From JAVVHE01 sp038238915 (GTDB taxonomy: Bacteria > Pseudomonadota > Alphaproteobacteria > Sphingomonadales > Sphingomonadaceae): a stretch of 64,000 nucleotides of DNA. The DNA lies in assembly GCA_038238915.1 (NCBI GenBank), contig JBBSFH010000003.1, positions 1 to 64,000 of the forward strand, read 5' to 3'. This document shows, in pieces, positions 1-9,149 of this stretch. The notes below the pieces were generated by a model. That model searched no databases and was not told where the DNA came from. It worked only from the letters and a program-made list of their open reading frames with translations. The translations under genes and the position numbers were made by a program. How positions within the stretch are numbered: the first letter of the stretch is position 1; the number at the start of each line of letters is the position of its first letter.

Positions 1-1290
1 CACGCGCACGAAGCGCCGGTCGCCCTCATCGCCGCGCCCGAGCTTGCGCCGAAGTGTGGTCAACGCCGGAGGTAGCTCCCAATCGACAAAGGGTGCACCG
101 TTACGCAGCGCGCCGGGCTTGCGCGCCAGCACCGGCAGATAATGCCAGGGATCGTAAACGGTGTGGTCGCGGCCGAAGCAGCGCGCGTGCTCGGCCACCA
201 GCTCGCCCGCGCAGCGGACCTCAATACGCTCGGCGTAGGCGCGGATTTGCACCGCCCGCCGCGCGGCACGCGCCATCACCGAGTAGCGGTTGCGGTCGAA
301 GCTGACGAGGCACGTCGCCGACGCGGTCGCCTCGACCGTATGGAAACCGTCGAAGGGTCCGGCGAAATTAGTCAGCGCGGCGCGCTCGTCTTCCCACACC
401 TGCCAGACCGTGCGGTCGCGCTGCTCGGGATGGCGGTCGTCGCGCGCGCGACGCACACACTCCGCCTCGAGCCAGCCATTCAATTCCTCGAGGCTGGCGA
501 AGCAGGCGCGAGGGCGAAAAATATTGTCACGCGCGTAACCGACCTGATTTTCGACCTGACCCTTCTCCCAGCCCGACGCGGGCGTGCAGGCCACCGGCTC
601 GACCAGGTAATGCGAGCACATCTCCTCGAAGCGACGATTGAAGCGGCGCGTCTTGCCCGCGTAGATCGCGTCGACCGCAGTCTTCATGTTGTCGTAGATC
701 CCGCGCCGCGGCACCCCGCCCAGCGCCGCAAAAGCCCGAGCGTGCGCGTCGAAGACCATGTCCTGCGTCTCGCGCGGGTACGCCCGGATGTAGAAGCGTC
801 GGCTGTGGCAAAGCCGCAGATGCGCGACCTTCACCGTCTGCGGCGCGCCCGCGATCTCGACGCGCTCGTGGCTCCAGTCGAATTGATACGCGTCGCCCGG
901 CGCGAAACTCAGCGGCACGAAAGCGTCCGTCGCCGTCGGGAATCCCCGTCGCTCGCTCGCCCAACGCTGCGCATACCGCCTGACCGCGCTGTAGGACGCC
1001 TCGCACCCCTCGCGCCCGAGCAGATCGTGAATGCGCGTCAGCGTCAGCCTCTCGCGCTTCGCCCGCGCAGCGTTTTCAGCGAGCATCGCCTCCAGACGAG
1101 CGCGGTAATCGCCAAGCCTGGGATGAGGCTGATCCGCCCGTCGCTCATAAGCAAAGCGCGTCTCGCCCGCGCGCACCACCCGGCGCACCGTGTTGCGCGC
1201 CAGCCCGAGCTCGCGCGCAATCGTCTTGATCCCCTTGCCGCCCACCAGGTGAGCGCGCCGGACCTTCGCAATCGTCTCCACAACCAACAT
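1..1290 (-). CDS. istA: IS21 family transposase IstA (C-terminus beyond window)
   Basis: This is the DDE transposase of the IS21 element, which works with the ATPase IstB to join the element ends to target DNA. 430 codons are visible from ATG 1290, and the frame is open to the window edge; complete IstA proteins are around 500 residues. An N-terminal helix-turn-helix (IKTIARELGLARNTVRRVVR) binds the ends. The integrase core shows the acidic residues in order: Asp in YQFDWSHE, Asp in GIYDNMKTAV and Glu in WEKGQVENQV. The start lies about 100 bases inside the element end, leaving room for the terminal repeats. Only the missing C-terminus prevents a judgement on whether the copy is intact. Confidence 0.9.
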   Translation of the reverse strand, partial: MLVVETIAKVRRAHLVGGKGIKTIARELGLARNTVRRVVRAGETRFAYERRADQPHPRLGDYRARLEAMLAENAARAKRERLTLTRIHDLLGREGCEASYSAVRRYAQRWASERRGFPTATDAFVPLSFAPGDAYQFDWSHERVEIAGAPQTVKVAHLRLCHSRRFYIRAYPRETQDMVFDAHARAFAALGGVPRRGIYDNMKTAVDAIYAGKTRRFNRRFEEMCSHYLVEPVACTPASGWEKGQVENQVGYARDNIFRPRACFASLEELNGWLEAECVRRARDDRHPEQRDRTVWQVWEDERAALTNFAGPFDGFHTVEATASATCLVSFDRNRYSVMARAARRAVQIRAYAERIEVRCAGELVAEHARCFGRDHTVYDPWHYLPVLARKPGALRNGAPFVDWELPPALTTLRRKLGRGDEGDRRFVRV

Positions 1291-1350
1291 CCCCGTCTCG
1301 ATCCGCAGCCACCAACAGCCGCCGATCTGGCCACCAACACGCCCCGGGGA

Positions 1351-1394
1351 GGGGTCAATTTTGAGCGCCCATTACCCCGAAACAGGGGTCAACA
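1351..1394 (-). repeat. IS21 terminal repeat region (two GGGGTCAA copies)
   Basis: The octamer ggggtcaa occurs at 1351-1358 and again at 1385-1392, between the istA start and the outer end of the element. IS21-family ends typically carry several copies of a transposase-binding repeat, so these are probably IstA binding sites. The outermost CA dinucleotide at 1393-1394 marks the likely junction with host DNA. Confidence 0.6.
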
Positions 1395-2012
1395 TTCCAC
1401 GCCCAATCACACGATGCTCTTGTCCAAAGAAACGACGCCGCGATCCGTTATAGGCTGCGCAATATCTCAGCCGTAGCGAAAGAACTCGGCGCACCAACGC
1501 TAAACGATTTCTCCCCCGCTGAAAGCGTCGGTCGGCTTGTCCGTCCTAAGATCCGGCAAATGTTGCTTGGAGACGCCGCCTTCGCCCGAGTGTTGGAGCC
1601 TACCGGTGGCAAAGTAGATAATGCGACGTCAAACGCACTTGACGCGCTTCGCATCCTCCGCGGCCACATCGAAGGATTTGAACGCGAACTTGCATGGCGG
1701 GGGCACAATGGGCCGCCTGAGCAAGAAAACCACAACAGTGAAATCGAGCTGCTACGCGATGCGCTGGACGATATCGGTGTCATTGAACAGGAGCTGGAGA
1801 AGCCCAGCCCCGACAAGGAACTTGTCAGAACTCGAAGCGCAAAACTGCTCAGTCTGGCGGCCACATTCGGAAAGTGGCTTGGAACTCGGACAACGAAGTT
1901 CGTCGATGCCGCTCTGATAGCGGCAGCTCCCATTGCCGTGGCGAAAGCGACGGGGTTGCTGCCAGCTTTAGTTGACGCCCTTGAGGCCGTGTCAAAAGCG
2001 ATCGCTCATTAG
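1395..2012 (+). pseudogene. Hypothetical gene truncated at its 5' end by the IS21 insertion
   Basis: An uninterrupted frame of 206 codons runs from the IS junction at 1395 to the TAG at 2010-2012. The part upstream of the first ATG (1560) also reads like protein (for example RNDAAIRYRLRNISAVAKEL), so the native start was probably lost with the insertion. The remaining protein is mixed-charge, has RGHNGPP, a motif I associate with small uncharacterised alphaproteobacterial and prophage proteins, and ends in an alanine-rich hydrophobic stretch (VDAALIAAAPIAVAKA) that could be a membrane helix. I do not recognise the function. A shorter expressed product from ATG 1560 (150 aa) is possible. Confidence 0.6.
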
Positions 2013-2377
2013 CAGGCTCGGTCAACATGGCTATGCAGCGTATGGAAGCGAAGCGCCATGGATCACTAGATATGCCCATCATAGTGCTATGGCGTATTCG
2101 TAGTGATCATCTTCATCGGTCGTGGCCCGCCAAGTCGATCGCATATTCCATTGATATCGCGCGACCTTTTTTGGATGGCAGCCGCCCCTACACTTGTTCC
2201 AACATTTGGGATGCGGCTCGATGTTGCTTCCCTCCAGAACCAAGTCATCGCGGTGCGCTGCCCACCCTCCCTCGCGCCGGATCGAACGCGGCACTGCTCG
2301 GACGCTTCGACCAATCCCCGTCGTTCATCGACCAGAAACCCTCGCCGCATCGCCCCTGAGCGCGCTAGATTGCTTCG
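2013..2377. other. Intergenic, no gene seen
   Basis: This 365-base stretch separates the IS-truncated gene from the histidine kinase. The short open frames in it on both strands have no recognisable domain and no good ribosome binding site. The promoter of the two-component pair should lie here, but I cannot point to convincing -35/-10 boxes. There is a T-run (ttttttgg) near 2167-2174 without an adjacent stem. Confidence 0.5.
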
Positions 2378-3499
2378 ATGCTCGTTCGCACGCCCGCGCT
2401 CACGTCCCAAGGCACTGCCGCTGATCCGCCGCGGCTGGTTCGTATGACCATCGGTGCGTTCTGGCTGATCTATTTCGTCGTTAACACGCTGCGCATGTCG
2501 TTCTGGGCGCCTGCGGCTGAACAGCTCGATATGCTGCCGCGTCGCGCTCTTGTGTGCGTGGCAGGCGTAGCGCTGACGTTCGCGTTCCACCGCCTGATTC
2601 GTCCGCTGGATCGCAGTCAGCTGTGGCAGCGCGTCTATGCGATTGCTCTGGGCGCGGCGCTCTTCGCCACGATATACGCATTCGTCAACGGCTATGTCTT
2701 TTATCGGCTATACCCAACTCAGTTCATGCTCGCCGAATTGGCAAGCGAATCGCATCATCTCGCAACCTGGAAGCTCGTTCTCGATAGCGCCATCGGCTGG
2801 TACTTCTTCTTTGCCGCGTGGGGCGCACTTTATCTGGCGGTCGGTTACGCACAGCGCGCGCACGCGGCCGAGCGCACCGCGCTCGAAGCGACCGCGCAGG
2901 CTCGCGATGCGCAGCTGCGCGCGCTGCGCTATCAGATCAACCCGCACTTCCTGTTCAACGCACTGAACTCGCTGTCCGCACTCGTATTGCGCGCGCGCCC
3001 GGAAGAGGCCGAGCGCATGATCCTCAATCTCTCCACCTTCTTCCGTACCAGCCTCGCCACCGATCCAATCGAGGACGTGCCGCTTTCCGAAGAAATCCGC
3101 CTCCAGCGACTGTACTTGGATATCGAGGCCGTGCGCTTCCCCGAACGGCTGCGCGTGGAGATCGATGTCCCGCCCGAGCTGGAGGCGGACTGCGTGCCCA
3201 CGCTGATCCTGCAGCCCCTCGTCGAGAACGCGATCAAACACGGGGTGGCAGCGAGCACCGAGCCGGTCAATCTGATCATCCGCGCGCGCGCGAACGGGAC
3301 CGGGTTGACGCTGCTGGTGGAGAACGATGGCCCGATGGTCTGCCAATCCACGCCCCGCGCGAGTGCGGTCGGACTGGCAAACGTGCGTGCCCGCCTGCTT
3401 GCCCGCTTCGGAACAGAGGCCGAATGCAGCTTCGGACCGCGCGCCACCGGCGGCTGGCGCTCGGCGATCCGTGTCCCCGTGACGCATCGTGACTGCTGA
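2378..3499 (+). CDS. LytS/YehU-type sensor histidine kinase
   Basis: Membrane-bound sensor kinase of the His_kinase (PF06580) class that phosphorylates a LytTR response regulator. About four hydrophobic segments (roughly residues 24-46, 56-74, 86-110 and 135-157) precede a short coiled coil (160-182). The phosphoacceptor motif is QINPHFLFNALNSL with His190, followed by the N-box LQPLVENAIKHG and a nucleotide-binding segment around VGLANVRARL. At 373 residues it is typical of the compact kinases without a periplasmic sensory domain, so its signal is unknown. Its last 11 bases overlap the regulator, so the pair is translationally coupled. No clear Shine-Dalgarno precedes ATG 2378; ATG 2444 is an alternative start just before the first membrane segment. 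Confidence 0.9.
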   Translation: MLVRTPALTSQGTAADPPRLVRMTIGAFWLIYFVVNTLRMSFWAPAAEQLDMLPRRALVCVAGVALTFAFHRLIRPLDRSQLWQRVYAIALGAALFATIYAFVNGYVFYRLYPTQFMLAELASESHHLATWKLVLDSAIGWYFFFAAWGALYLAVGYAQRAHAAERTALEATAQARDAQLRALRYQINPHFLFNALNSLSALVLRARPEEAERMILNLSTFFRTSLATDPIEDVPLSEEIRLQRLYLDIEAVRFPERLRVEIDVPPELEADCVPTLILQPLVENAIKHGVAASTEPVNLIIRARANGTGLTLLVENDGPMVCQSTPRASAVGLANVRARLLARFGTEAECSFGPRATGGWRSAIRVPVTHRDC

Positions 3500-4244
3500 A
3501 CCAAGGCTGCGCACGATGATCGTCGACGACGAGCCGCTCGCCGTCGAACGCCTGCAACTTCTGTGCGCCGATCTTGCCGATCTCGAACTGGCAGGCACCG
3601 CCTCAGACGGCAACGCCGCGCTGCGATTGGCGGCAGCGCTCAAGCCCGACCTGATCCTTTGCGATATTGCCATGCCCGGGCTGGACGGAATTGGCGTCGC
3701 ACGCGCGCTCGCCGGCAAACCCGGTGCCCCGGCGATCGTCTTCGTCACCGCCTTCGATGCCTTTGCGGTCAGCGCGTTCGATGTGGCGGCGGTCGATTAT
3801 CTGCTGAAGCCGATCGCACGCGAGCGACTGGCGCAGGCGATCGAGCGCGTTCGCTCGCGTCGGTCCGCATCAGCCGCAAGAAATGGTGGCGAGAACGGCG
3901 GCGGTAACGCACCCTATCTCGAGGAAATCTGGGTTCCCTATCGGGCCGAGATCATCCGGCTCGACGTGCGCGATATCGATCGCATCGAGGCAGAGCGCGA
4001 TTACATGCGCCTGCATCTCGGCGACCGCAGCTATCTCGTCCATCAGACGCTGGCCGAACTCGAACGGCGTCTCGATCCGGAGCAATTCATCCGCGTGCAT
4101 CGCTCCGCCATCGTGCGGCGTGATCGCATCGCGCGCCTTGCGCATGATGGGGAGGGCAATTGGCAGGCGGAACTGGCGGGTGGTACCCGCCTTCGTATCG
4201 GTCGCTCGCATCTTGCGGCGGCCAAGGCGATGGTGGGGCGCTAG
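3489..4244 (+). CDS. LytTR family response regulator
   Basis: Cognate regulator of the preceding kinase, 251 residues. The receiver domain (about 10-125) has the acidic pocket in MIVDDEP, the phosphoacceptor Asp59 in LILCDIAMPG and the conserved Lys in YLLKPI. A linker is followed by a LytTR DNA-binding domain (about 145-250) with the typical RDIDRIEAERDYMRLHL and FIRVHRSAIV segments. It is likely a transcription activator binding direct repeats, target unknown. The start is GTG 3489, overlapping the kinase stop region; the ATG at 3516 would cut into the receiver's first strand. The adjacent convergent urcA-family gene and downstream TBDR are only positional candidates as targets. Confidence 0.9.
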   Translation: MTAEPRLRTMIVDDEPLAVERLQLLCADLADLELAGTASDGNAALRLAAALKPDLILCDIAMPGLDGIGVARALAGKPGAPAIVFVTAFDAFAVSAFDVAAVDYLLKPIARERLAQAIERVRSRRSASAARNGGENGGGNAPYLEEIWVPYRAEIIRLDVRDIDRIEAERDYMRLHLGDRSYLVHQTLAELERRLDPEQFIRVHRSAIVRRDRIARLAHDGEGNWQAELAGGTRLRIGRSHLAAAKAMVGR

Positions 4245-4258
4245 CGAACCGCCCCACC
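4232..4258. terminator. Bidirectional hairpin terminator between convergent genes
   Basis: A perfect 9-bp G/C-rich stem, GGTGGGGCG (4232-4240) with CGCCCCACC (4250-4258), encloses a 9-base loop that contains the TAG stop of the response regulator. It sits between the tail of that gene and the tail of the convergent UrcA-family gene. The T-run after it is short (ttt at 4260-4262), so termination strength is inferred. Confidence 0.65.
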
Positions 4259-4269
4259 CTTTGCCGCGA

Positions 4270-4575
4270 TCAACGCGAAGCGATCGTTGCGCGCGCCTGC
4301 GCCCGCGCAACCGCCTGGTTCATCTTGAGGCGGGCGTCCGCCATGGCCGTAGCGCGGCACTGATTGATCTCGATCTCAGTCGCCAGCGGGGCACCGCCGC
4401 GCTCGCCGCACACCTGAGGCAACACCGCCCGAATGCGCGACTTCAACGCCGCCTTGCCCTCGGCGCGCGTCAGATCGAGGTCCGCATAATGGACTTCGGT
4501 CGTGCGAACCTCCTGCGCCGCGGCGGGCAGCACCGTTGCGAGCGCTAGGCCCGCGATCATTATCGATTTCAGCAT
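4270..4575 (-). CDS. UrcA family secreted protein
   Basis: Small exported protein of 101 residues in the UrcA family, which is widespread in sphingomonads and Caulobacter relatives and has no established function. A signal peptide (MLKSIMIAGLALATVLPAAAQ) is followed by the family's VHYADLDLTRAEG segment and a helical region with two cysteines (QVCGERG and INQCRATAM) that probably form a disulfide. The start at 4575 is chosen because AGGAGA at 4586-4581 is spaced five bases from it and because it begins the signal peptide directly. Further upstream starts would add a charged leader. It is convergent with the LytTR regulator. Confidence 0.8.
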   Translation of the reverse strand: MLKSIMIAGLALATVLPAAAQEVRTTEVHYADLDLTRAEGKAALKSRIRAVLPQVCGERGGAPLATEIEINQCRATAMADARLKMNQAVARAQARATIASR

Positions 4576-5060
4576 TATCGTCTCCTGCATCCGGCGCGGG
4601 GCAGGTTCGCCGCCGCCCCGTCGCGCTACGCGTCCGATTGCGATCACGCGCGCGCGCTTCGATCGCGGGGCCGTATTGCTCGACTAATGCTGCGCGGGCG
4701 TGACCAATCGCCAAATGTTGTCGACGAACAGCGCTGGAGCGGGACCAAGCTGCGGTCCGCTGATCACGAGCTGCGCTTTGCTCGCCTCGCCCTTGCGCCA
4801 CTGCTTCTGCTTGCGCGGGCTACACACGGCTCTGGGTGTTGGACTTCACCAACATCGCGTCAGCCCGCTCGAGCAAATGATGGAAGACAAGCGAGCCTGC
4901 GATGAAACATTATTCCAACTAAATAACTGAAATAGCAGAATATTAGCCAATCCGCAACGTGGGCTACTCAGGGCCGGAGTACCCGCCTTGTCGCCTCCTC
5001 CCTCTTGCTGCATGCTGCGGCAATCCGGGCTGAAATCTCGGAATTTTCGGGGGATTGGTC
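4576..5060. other. Intergenic region upstream of TBDR gene
   Basis: This region separates the divergent UrcA-family gene from the first TBDR. No protein-coding frame in it is convincing. It holds a 6-bp inverted repeat, TGTTGG (4837-4842) with CCAACA (4849-4854), and a markedly AT-rich tract at about 4907-4948 in otherwise GC-rich DNA, which is the likeliest promoter area for the TBDR operon. No exact sigma boxes are claimed. Confidence 0.45.
5049..5054 (+). promoter_or_regulatory. Ribosome binding site fixing the TBDR start
   Basis: The purine run ggggga lies six bases before ATG 5061. It decides against the in-frame TTG at 5055, which would fall directly behind the site with no spacing. 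Confidence 0.55.
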
Positions 5061-7493
5061 ATGCACGCGTCTCTGTGGTCGGCAAGCGCACGCAGCCTGT
5101 ACCGCTTGTGCGCCGGGACGGCATTGATCAGTATCATGTTCCCCGGTGCCGCATCGGCACAAACGGCGGCCTCTACAGTTGCTGCAGCCCTGCCGGCAGA
5201 CATCGTTGTGACCGCCCAACGCCGCGAACAGCGACTTCAGGATGTCGGCATCGCGGTGACGGTGCTAAACGGCGCGCAACTGCAGAACCTGAACATAAAC
5301 AACGCGACCGACATCGTGCGCGCGATCCCCAATCTCAAATTCAACGCCTATTCCTCGTCGCAGGTCGTGTTCAACATTCGCGGCGTTTCGCAGAACGATT
5401 ATGGAGACCAGCAGGAGCCGCCGGTCGCCGTATATCAGGACGATTCCTACGCAAGCTCGATCACGACTGCGAGCTTCCCTATCTTTGATCTCGCGCGGAC
5501 CGAGGCGCTGCGCGGACCACAGGGAACGCTGTTTGGTCGCAACGCCACCGGGGGCGCAGTCCAGTTCATCTCGAACCAGCCGACCGACGCACTCGAAGGG
5601 TTTCTGAGTGGAACCTATGGGCGCTACAATCAGACGATCATCGAAGGCGCGATTTCAGGGCCGCTCACGCAGCAGTTGAAGGTTCGTCTTGCGGGCATTT
5701 ACGATCATGATGACGGCTACATCAAGAACATCACGCCGGGTCAGCCCGATCGGGGCGGCAACAATCACTGGGCGCTTCGCGGCATTGCCGAATGGGATCC
5801 GTCGAGCAACTTCAAGGCGCGCCTGACGCTGCGCTACGCAGAGGCGGACAAGGAGCGGCAGGCGGGCATCTACACGCTTGCACCGGCTTGCCCCAATGCG
5901 CAGTTCCAAGGCGAGTTCCTGCCCGCCAACCAGGTGTGTTCCTATTGGTCAACCTATAACAATAATGTCCCGGGTTCGGTCGGCAACGGTTACACCAACC
6001 CGTCGATCACGCCTTCGCAGGGTGGCGATCCGTGGAAGACGGCTGGTACGAACCCGGCTTATGTCGATCGCAAGCAGTTCGCCGCCACGCTTCGTCTAAC
6101 CGCGAGGCTCGGCACGGTCGATCTGGTTTCGATCAGCGATTATCAGCATTTGTCCAAATTCTACATCGAAGGCGGTGATGGCGATCCCGAGCTTCCCTAC
6201 CAGCCCGGTGTCGCCCTCGATCCTTTTACAACGGGACCGTGCGTGGCTCCGGCGCAATCGATCACCTGCTATGCATCGGGTACGATCTTCTCGCAGGAAG
6301 CGCACACCGACCAGTACACGCAAGAGCTGCGCGCCTCGACAACGATTGGCAGCAATTATCTCGCAGTCGGCGCGTTTGGCATGATCATCGATGGCAAATA
6401 CAAGGCGAAGTACGCCACCCCGTTCGATCAATATGATCCTGGCGTCGCGTTTACGCAGCGCACGGAGAGCTACGCGTTTTTTGCCCAGGACGAATGGAAA
6501 ATCAGCGAGCACATCAAGCTGATCGGGGGCCTGCGCTACTGGCACGATCACAAAGTTGGCAACTACCATGGCGTCGAGTCCATTTCCGGACTGACAGTCA
6601 ACTTTGGCCGCGGTGGCATCAACTTCATAGATCCGACGAGTACCGCCGATCCGACGCTAATTACAGTGCAGCCCAGCGCCGCCACCCCGAGTTATAGCGG
6701 CCTGACCGCGCGTGCGGAGATCGATTGGAAACTTGCGCCCAACACGCTCGCCTACGCAAGTTACAACCGAGGGAGCAAATCGGGTGGCTTCACCTTCTCG
6801 ACGGGGACGCCCTTCCCCTCGCAGATCATCGATACGCTGAATAACATCCCCTACCGTCCCGAAACGCTGGACGATTACGAGATCGGTCTCAAGACAAAGA
6901 TCGGGCCTGGCATCCAGCTCAACCTGGCCGCCTTCTATTATGATTACCACAACTACCAGGCCTATGTTCAAGTGTTCTCGACGCAAGTCGTCCGCAATCT
7001 CCCCGCCAAGATCAAGGGCATCGAGGCCGACCTGACGAGCCATCCTGTTCGAGGATTGACGCTGCAACTGAGCGGCGCGCTACAAGACAGTGAGGTCAAC
7101 AACGTCCTGCTGCCGGATGGCGCGACGATCGTGACGCACAGCCTTCCGCAAGTCCCCGGCTTTTCGGGCAACGCGCTTGTCCGCTACGAATTCGACTTCG
7201 CAGGAGGCAAGGCATCGCTGCAGGCCGATAGCCTGTATCAGGGCAAGACGTGCTTCACCGTGCTGTGCGCTCCGGTGGAACGCGAGGCCGCTTACCATGT
7301 CGAAAATCTGCGCATCGGCTTTGCGCCCAATCGCGGCAAGATCGACGTTGCAGTCTTTGTCAATAATCTGTTCGAGCGGGCCTATCGCAACTATGCCTTC
7401 GACGGATCGCTTTTCTGGGGCGATTCGCTGGGCGTCTACGCCAAGCCGCGCACCTGGGGATTGTCTGCCAAGCTGCGCTTCGGCGGGGAATGA
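5061..7493 (+). CDS. TonB-dependent outer-membrane receptor 1
   Basis: Outer-membrane active transporter of 810 residues, energised by TonB-ExbBD. A signal peptide ends near GAASAQ, followed by the TonB box DIVVTAQRR, a plug domain with the characteristic LRGPQGTLFGRNATGG motif, and a beta-barrel ending in an aromatic-containing C-terminal strand (GLSAKLRFGGE). The C-terminal residue is Glu rather than the usual Phe. The stop overlaps the start of an amino-acid permease by ATGA, and an FAD oxidoreductase and MFS transporter follow, so the ligand is probably a nitrogen-containing small molecule rather than a siderophore. That assignment is inference from context. Confidence 0.9.
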   Translation: MHASLWSASARSLYRLCAGTALISIMFPGAASAQTAASTVAAALPADIVVTAQRREQRLQDVGIAVTVLNGAQLQNLNINNATDIVRAIPNLKFNAYSSSQVVFNIRGVSQNDYGDQQEPPVAVYQDDSYASSITTASFPIFDLARTEALRGPQGTLFGRNATGGAVQFISNQPTDALEGFLSGTYGRYNQTIIEGAISGPLTQQLKVRLAGIYDHDDGYIKNITPGQPDRGGNNHWALRGIAEWDPSSNFKARLTLRYAEADKERQAGIYTLAPACPNAQFQGEFLPANQVCSYWSTYNNNVPGSVGNGYTNPSITPSQGGDPWKTAGTNPAYVDRKQFAATLRLTARLGTVDLVSISDYQHLSKFYIEGGDGDPELPYQPGVALDPFTTGPCVAPAQSITCYASGTIFSQEAHTDQYTQELRASTTIGSNYLAVGAFGMIIDGKYKAKYATPFDQYDPGVAFTQRTESYAFFAQDEWKISEHIKLIGGLRYWHDHKVGNYHGVESISGLTVNFGRGGINFIDPTSTADPTLITVQPSAATPSYSGLTARAEIDWKLAPNTLAYASYNRGSKSGGFTFSTGTPFPSQIIDTLNNIPYRPETLDDYEIGLKTKIGPGIQLNLAAFYYDYHNYQAYVQVFSTQVVRNLPAKIKGIEADLTSHPVRGLTLQLSGALQDSEVNNVLLPDGATIVTHSLPQVPGFSGNALVRYEFDFAGGKASLQADSLYQGKTCFTVLCAPVEREAAYHVENLRIGFAPNRGKIDVAVFVNNLFERAYRNYAFDGSLFWGDSLGVYAKPRTWGLSAKLRFGGE

Positions 7494-9097
7494 GCGAGAG
7501 CGCAAGTCCACGCGGTCTGCAGCGCCAACTTGGGTGGATCGACGCGTTCTGGGCATCGAGCGGCGTTCCTGCGGGCGTGCTGCTCACGATGGGCGGCATC
7601 GCCACGATCATCGGTCAGCCGTCCTGGGTTGTCTGGATCGCCTCCATCCTGATGGGATTCGTCCAGTCCTTCGTCTATGCCGAGATCGCGGGACTTTACC
7701 CGCACAAGTCCGGGGGTGCATCGGTGTACGGCGCGGCCGCATGGCTGCCGTACAGCAAATTCATCGCGCCGGTATCGGTCTGGTGCAACTGGCTCGCCTG
7801 GTCCCCGGTGCTTGCGCTGGGCACGAGTCTGGGGGCGGGGTATGTAATGGCGAGCATCTTTGCGCCTGACGCAGCGATCAACCTGTGGAAGATCGATCTC
7901 GTGGATCTTGGCTTCATCAGCGATGGCCTTCACCTTCGCGTCAATCTGGTCTCGATCATCGCGTCCGCGTTTCTTCTGCTTACGTTCCTGCTCCAGCACC
8001 ACGGGGTTGCCCGCGCGGCCGCTGCGCAGAAGATCATCGGCCTGGTCTGCCTGTTCCCGCTCGTCCTCGTCGGGCTGATCCCGATCGTCACCGGCGATCT
8101 GCCGTCCAGCCATCTTTTTCCGCTGCTCCCGATCGTTCGTGACGCTGCCGGGCATATTGCGTTCGGCACCTGGAATGCGGCTGGCCTCACGCTGCTCGCG
8201 GGGGCGATGTTCGGCGCAGGCTGGTCGACCCACGGCTTTGAAACCGCCGTCTGCTACACGCGTGAGTTCAAGGATCCCAAGCGCGATACGTTCAGGGCGA
8301 TCCTGGCGGCGGGGCTGCTGTGCATCGTCATCTTCACGCTCGTCCCGCTGGCGTTTCAGGCCTCGCTCGGGCTCGGCGCGCTCCTCGATCCGAAGATCTA
8401 CGATGGATCGGGCGTGGCGCTCGCGCTCGCGCGTATCGTCCACGGTGGCGTGATCGTGACCAACATCTTCGTGGCAACGCTCATCCTGTCGCTGCTGCTG
8501 ATCGTGATGACATCGATGATGGGATCATCGCGGACGCTGTACCAGGCTTCGGTCGACGGCTGGTTCCCGCGGTATCTTTCGCGTGTCAATCGGCATGGCG
8601 CGCCGACAGCGGCGATGTGGACCGATCTCGGTTTCAACCTCGTCCTGCTGCTCGCCTCGGATTATTTCGCGGTGCTGATGATCTCCAACGTCTGCTATTT
8701 CATCTTCAACTTCCTCAATCTACAGTCGGGCTGGATCCACCGCATCGACCGTGGCGGCTGGGAGCGCCCCTATCGGTGCCCGACCTGGCTCCTCGCGCTC
8801 GCGGCGGGGTTCGGCTTCGTCAACATCGCCTTCATGGGCGCTGGCGCGAACGTGTGGGGCGCGGGGACGCTTCGCAACGGCCTCCTCGCGGTCGCGCTGA
8901 TCGTGCCCGTGTTCGTCTTTCGCCACTATGGTCAGGACGGCGGCAAGTTTCCCGTGAGCCAGAGCGAAGGCGGGTACGAGGGTTATGAGCGTGTCACGTC
9001 GCCGCGCGCGGGTCTGCTCCCCTATTTTACCCTGGTGGGGTTCGTCGCGGTCGTCTGGCTGGCGCATCACCTGTCGGCTTTGCCGACGGCGCAGTAG
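7490..9097 (+). CDS. APC-superfamily amino-acid permease
   Basis: Inner-membrane permease of 535 residues with about twelve hydrophobic helices. The first helix region (GVPAGVLLTMGGIATIIG) and the loop YAEIAGLYPHKSGGASVYG match the amino-acid/polyamine/organocation family, where the latter surrounds the substrate site. It starts within the stop codon of the TBDR gene (ATGA), so it very likely takes the TBDR ligand on from the periplasm. The central SMMGSSRTLYQAS segment is typical of the eighth helix in the family. Substrate is unknown; an amino acid or amine fits both the family and the amine-degrading genes nearby. Confidence 0.85.
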   Translation: MSESASPRGLQRQLGWIDAFWASSGVPAGVLLTMGGIATIIGQPSWVVWIASILMGFVQSFVYAEIAGLYPHKSGGASVYGAAAWLPYSKFIAPVSVWCNWLAWSPVLALGTSLGAGYVMASIFAPDAAINLWKIDLVDLGFISDGLHLRVNLVSIIASAFLLLTFLLQHHGVARAAAAQKIIGLVCLFPLVLVGLIPIVTGDLPSSHLFPLLPIVRDAAGHIAFGTWNAAGLTLLAGAMFGAGWSTHGFETAVCYTREFKDPKRDTFRAILAAGLLCIVIFTLVPLAFQASLGLGALLDPKIYDGSGVALALARIVHGGVIVTNIFVATLILSLLLIVMTSMMGSSRTLYQASVDGWFPRYLSRVNRHGAPTAAMWTDLGFNLVLLLASDYFAVLMISNVCYFIFNFLNLQSGWIHRIDRGGWERPYRCPTWLLALAAGFGFVNIAFMGAGANVWGAGTLRNGLLAVALIVPVFVFRHYGQDGGKFPVSQSEGGYEGYERVTSPRAGLLPYFTLVGFVAVVWLAHHLSALPTAQ

Positions 9098-9149
9098 GTC
9101 GTGGGCGCTGTGAGGTTTGCCTCCGGACGCGGCGCAGTATCAGTCCGAA

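Larger units (their letters stand above)
1..1394 (-). mobile_element. IS21-family insertion sequence, right end only
   Basis: The segment carries an IS21-type istA transposase read on the minus strand and ends at 1394 with a sequence that reads TGTTGACCCC inward on the minus strand, the usual style of an IS21 terminus. The other end, and the istB helper ATPase expected downstream of istA, lie beyond base 1. The open frame that starts immediately outside the element (1395 onward) suggests it inserted into a gene. A target-site duplication cannot be tested because the left end is missing. Confidence 0.8.

Noticed and set aside
142..1476. A 444-codon open frame on the + strand across the IS element
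   Set aside because: It is antisense to istA, is rich in Arg, Ala and His with no domain, and reads through the terminal repeats. It is a codon-bias shadow of the transposase.
4687..4905. Small + strand open frames upstream of TBDR 1
   Set aside because: No ribosome binding site, no domain and unusual composition; the stretch is better read as the upstream control region.
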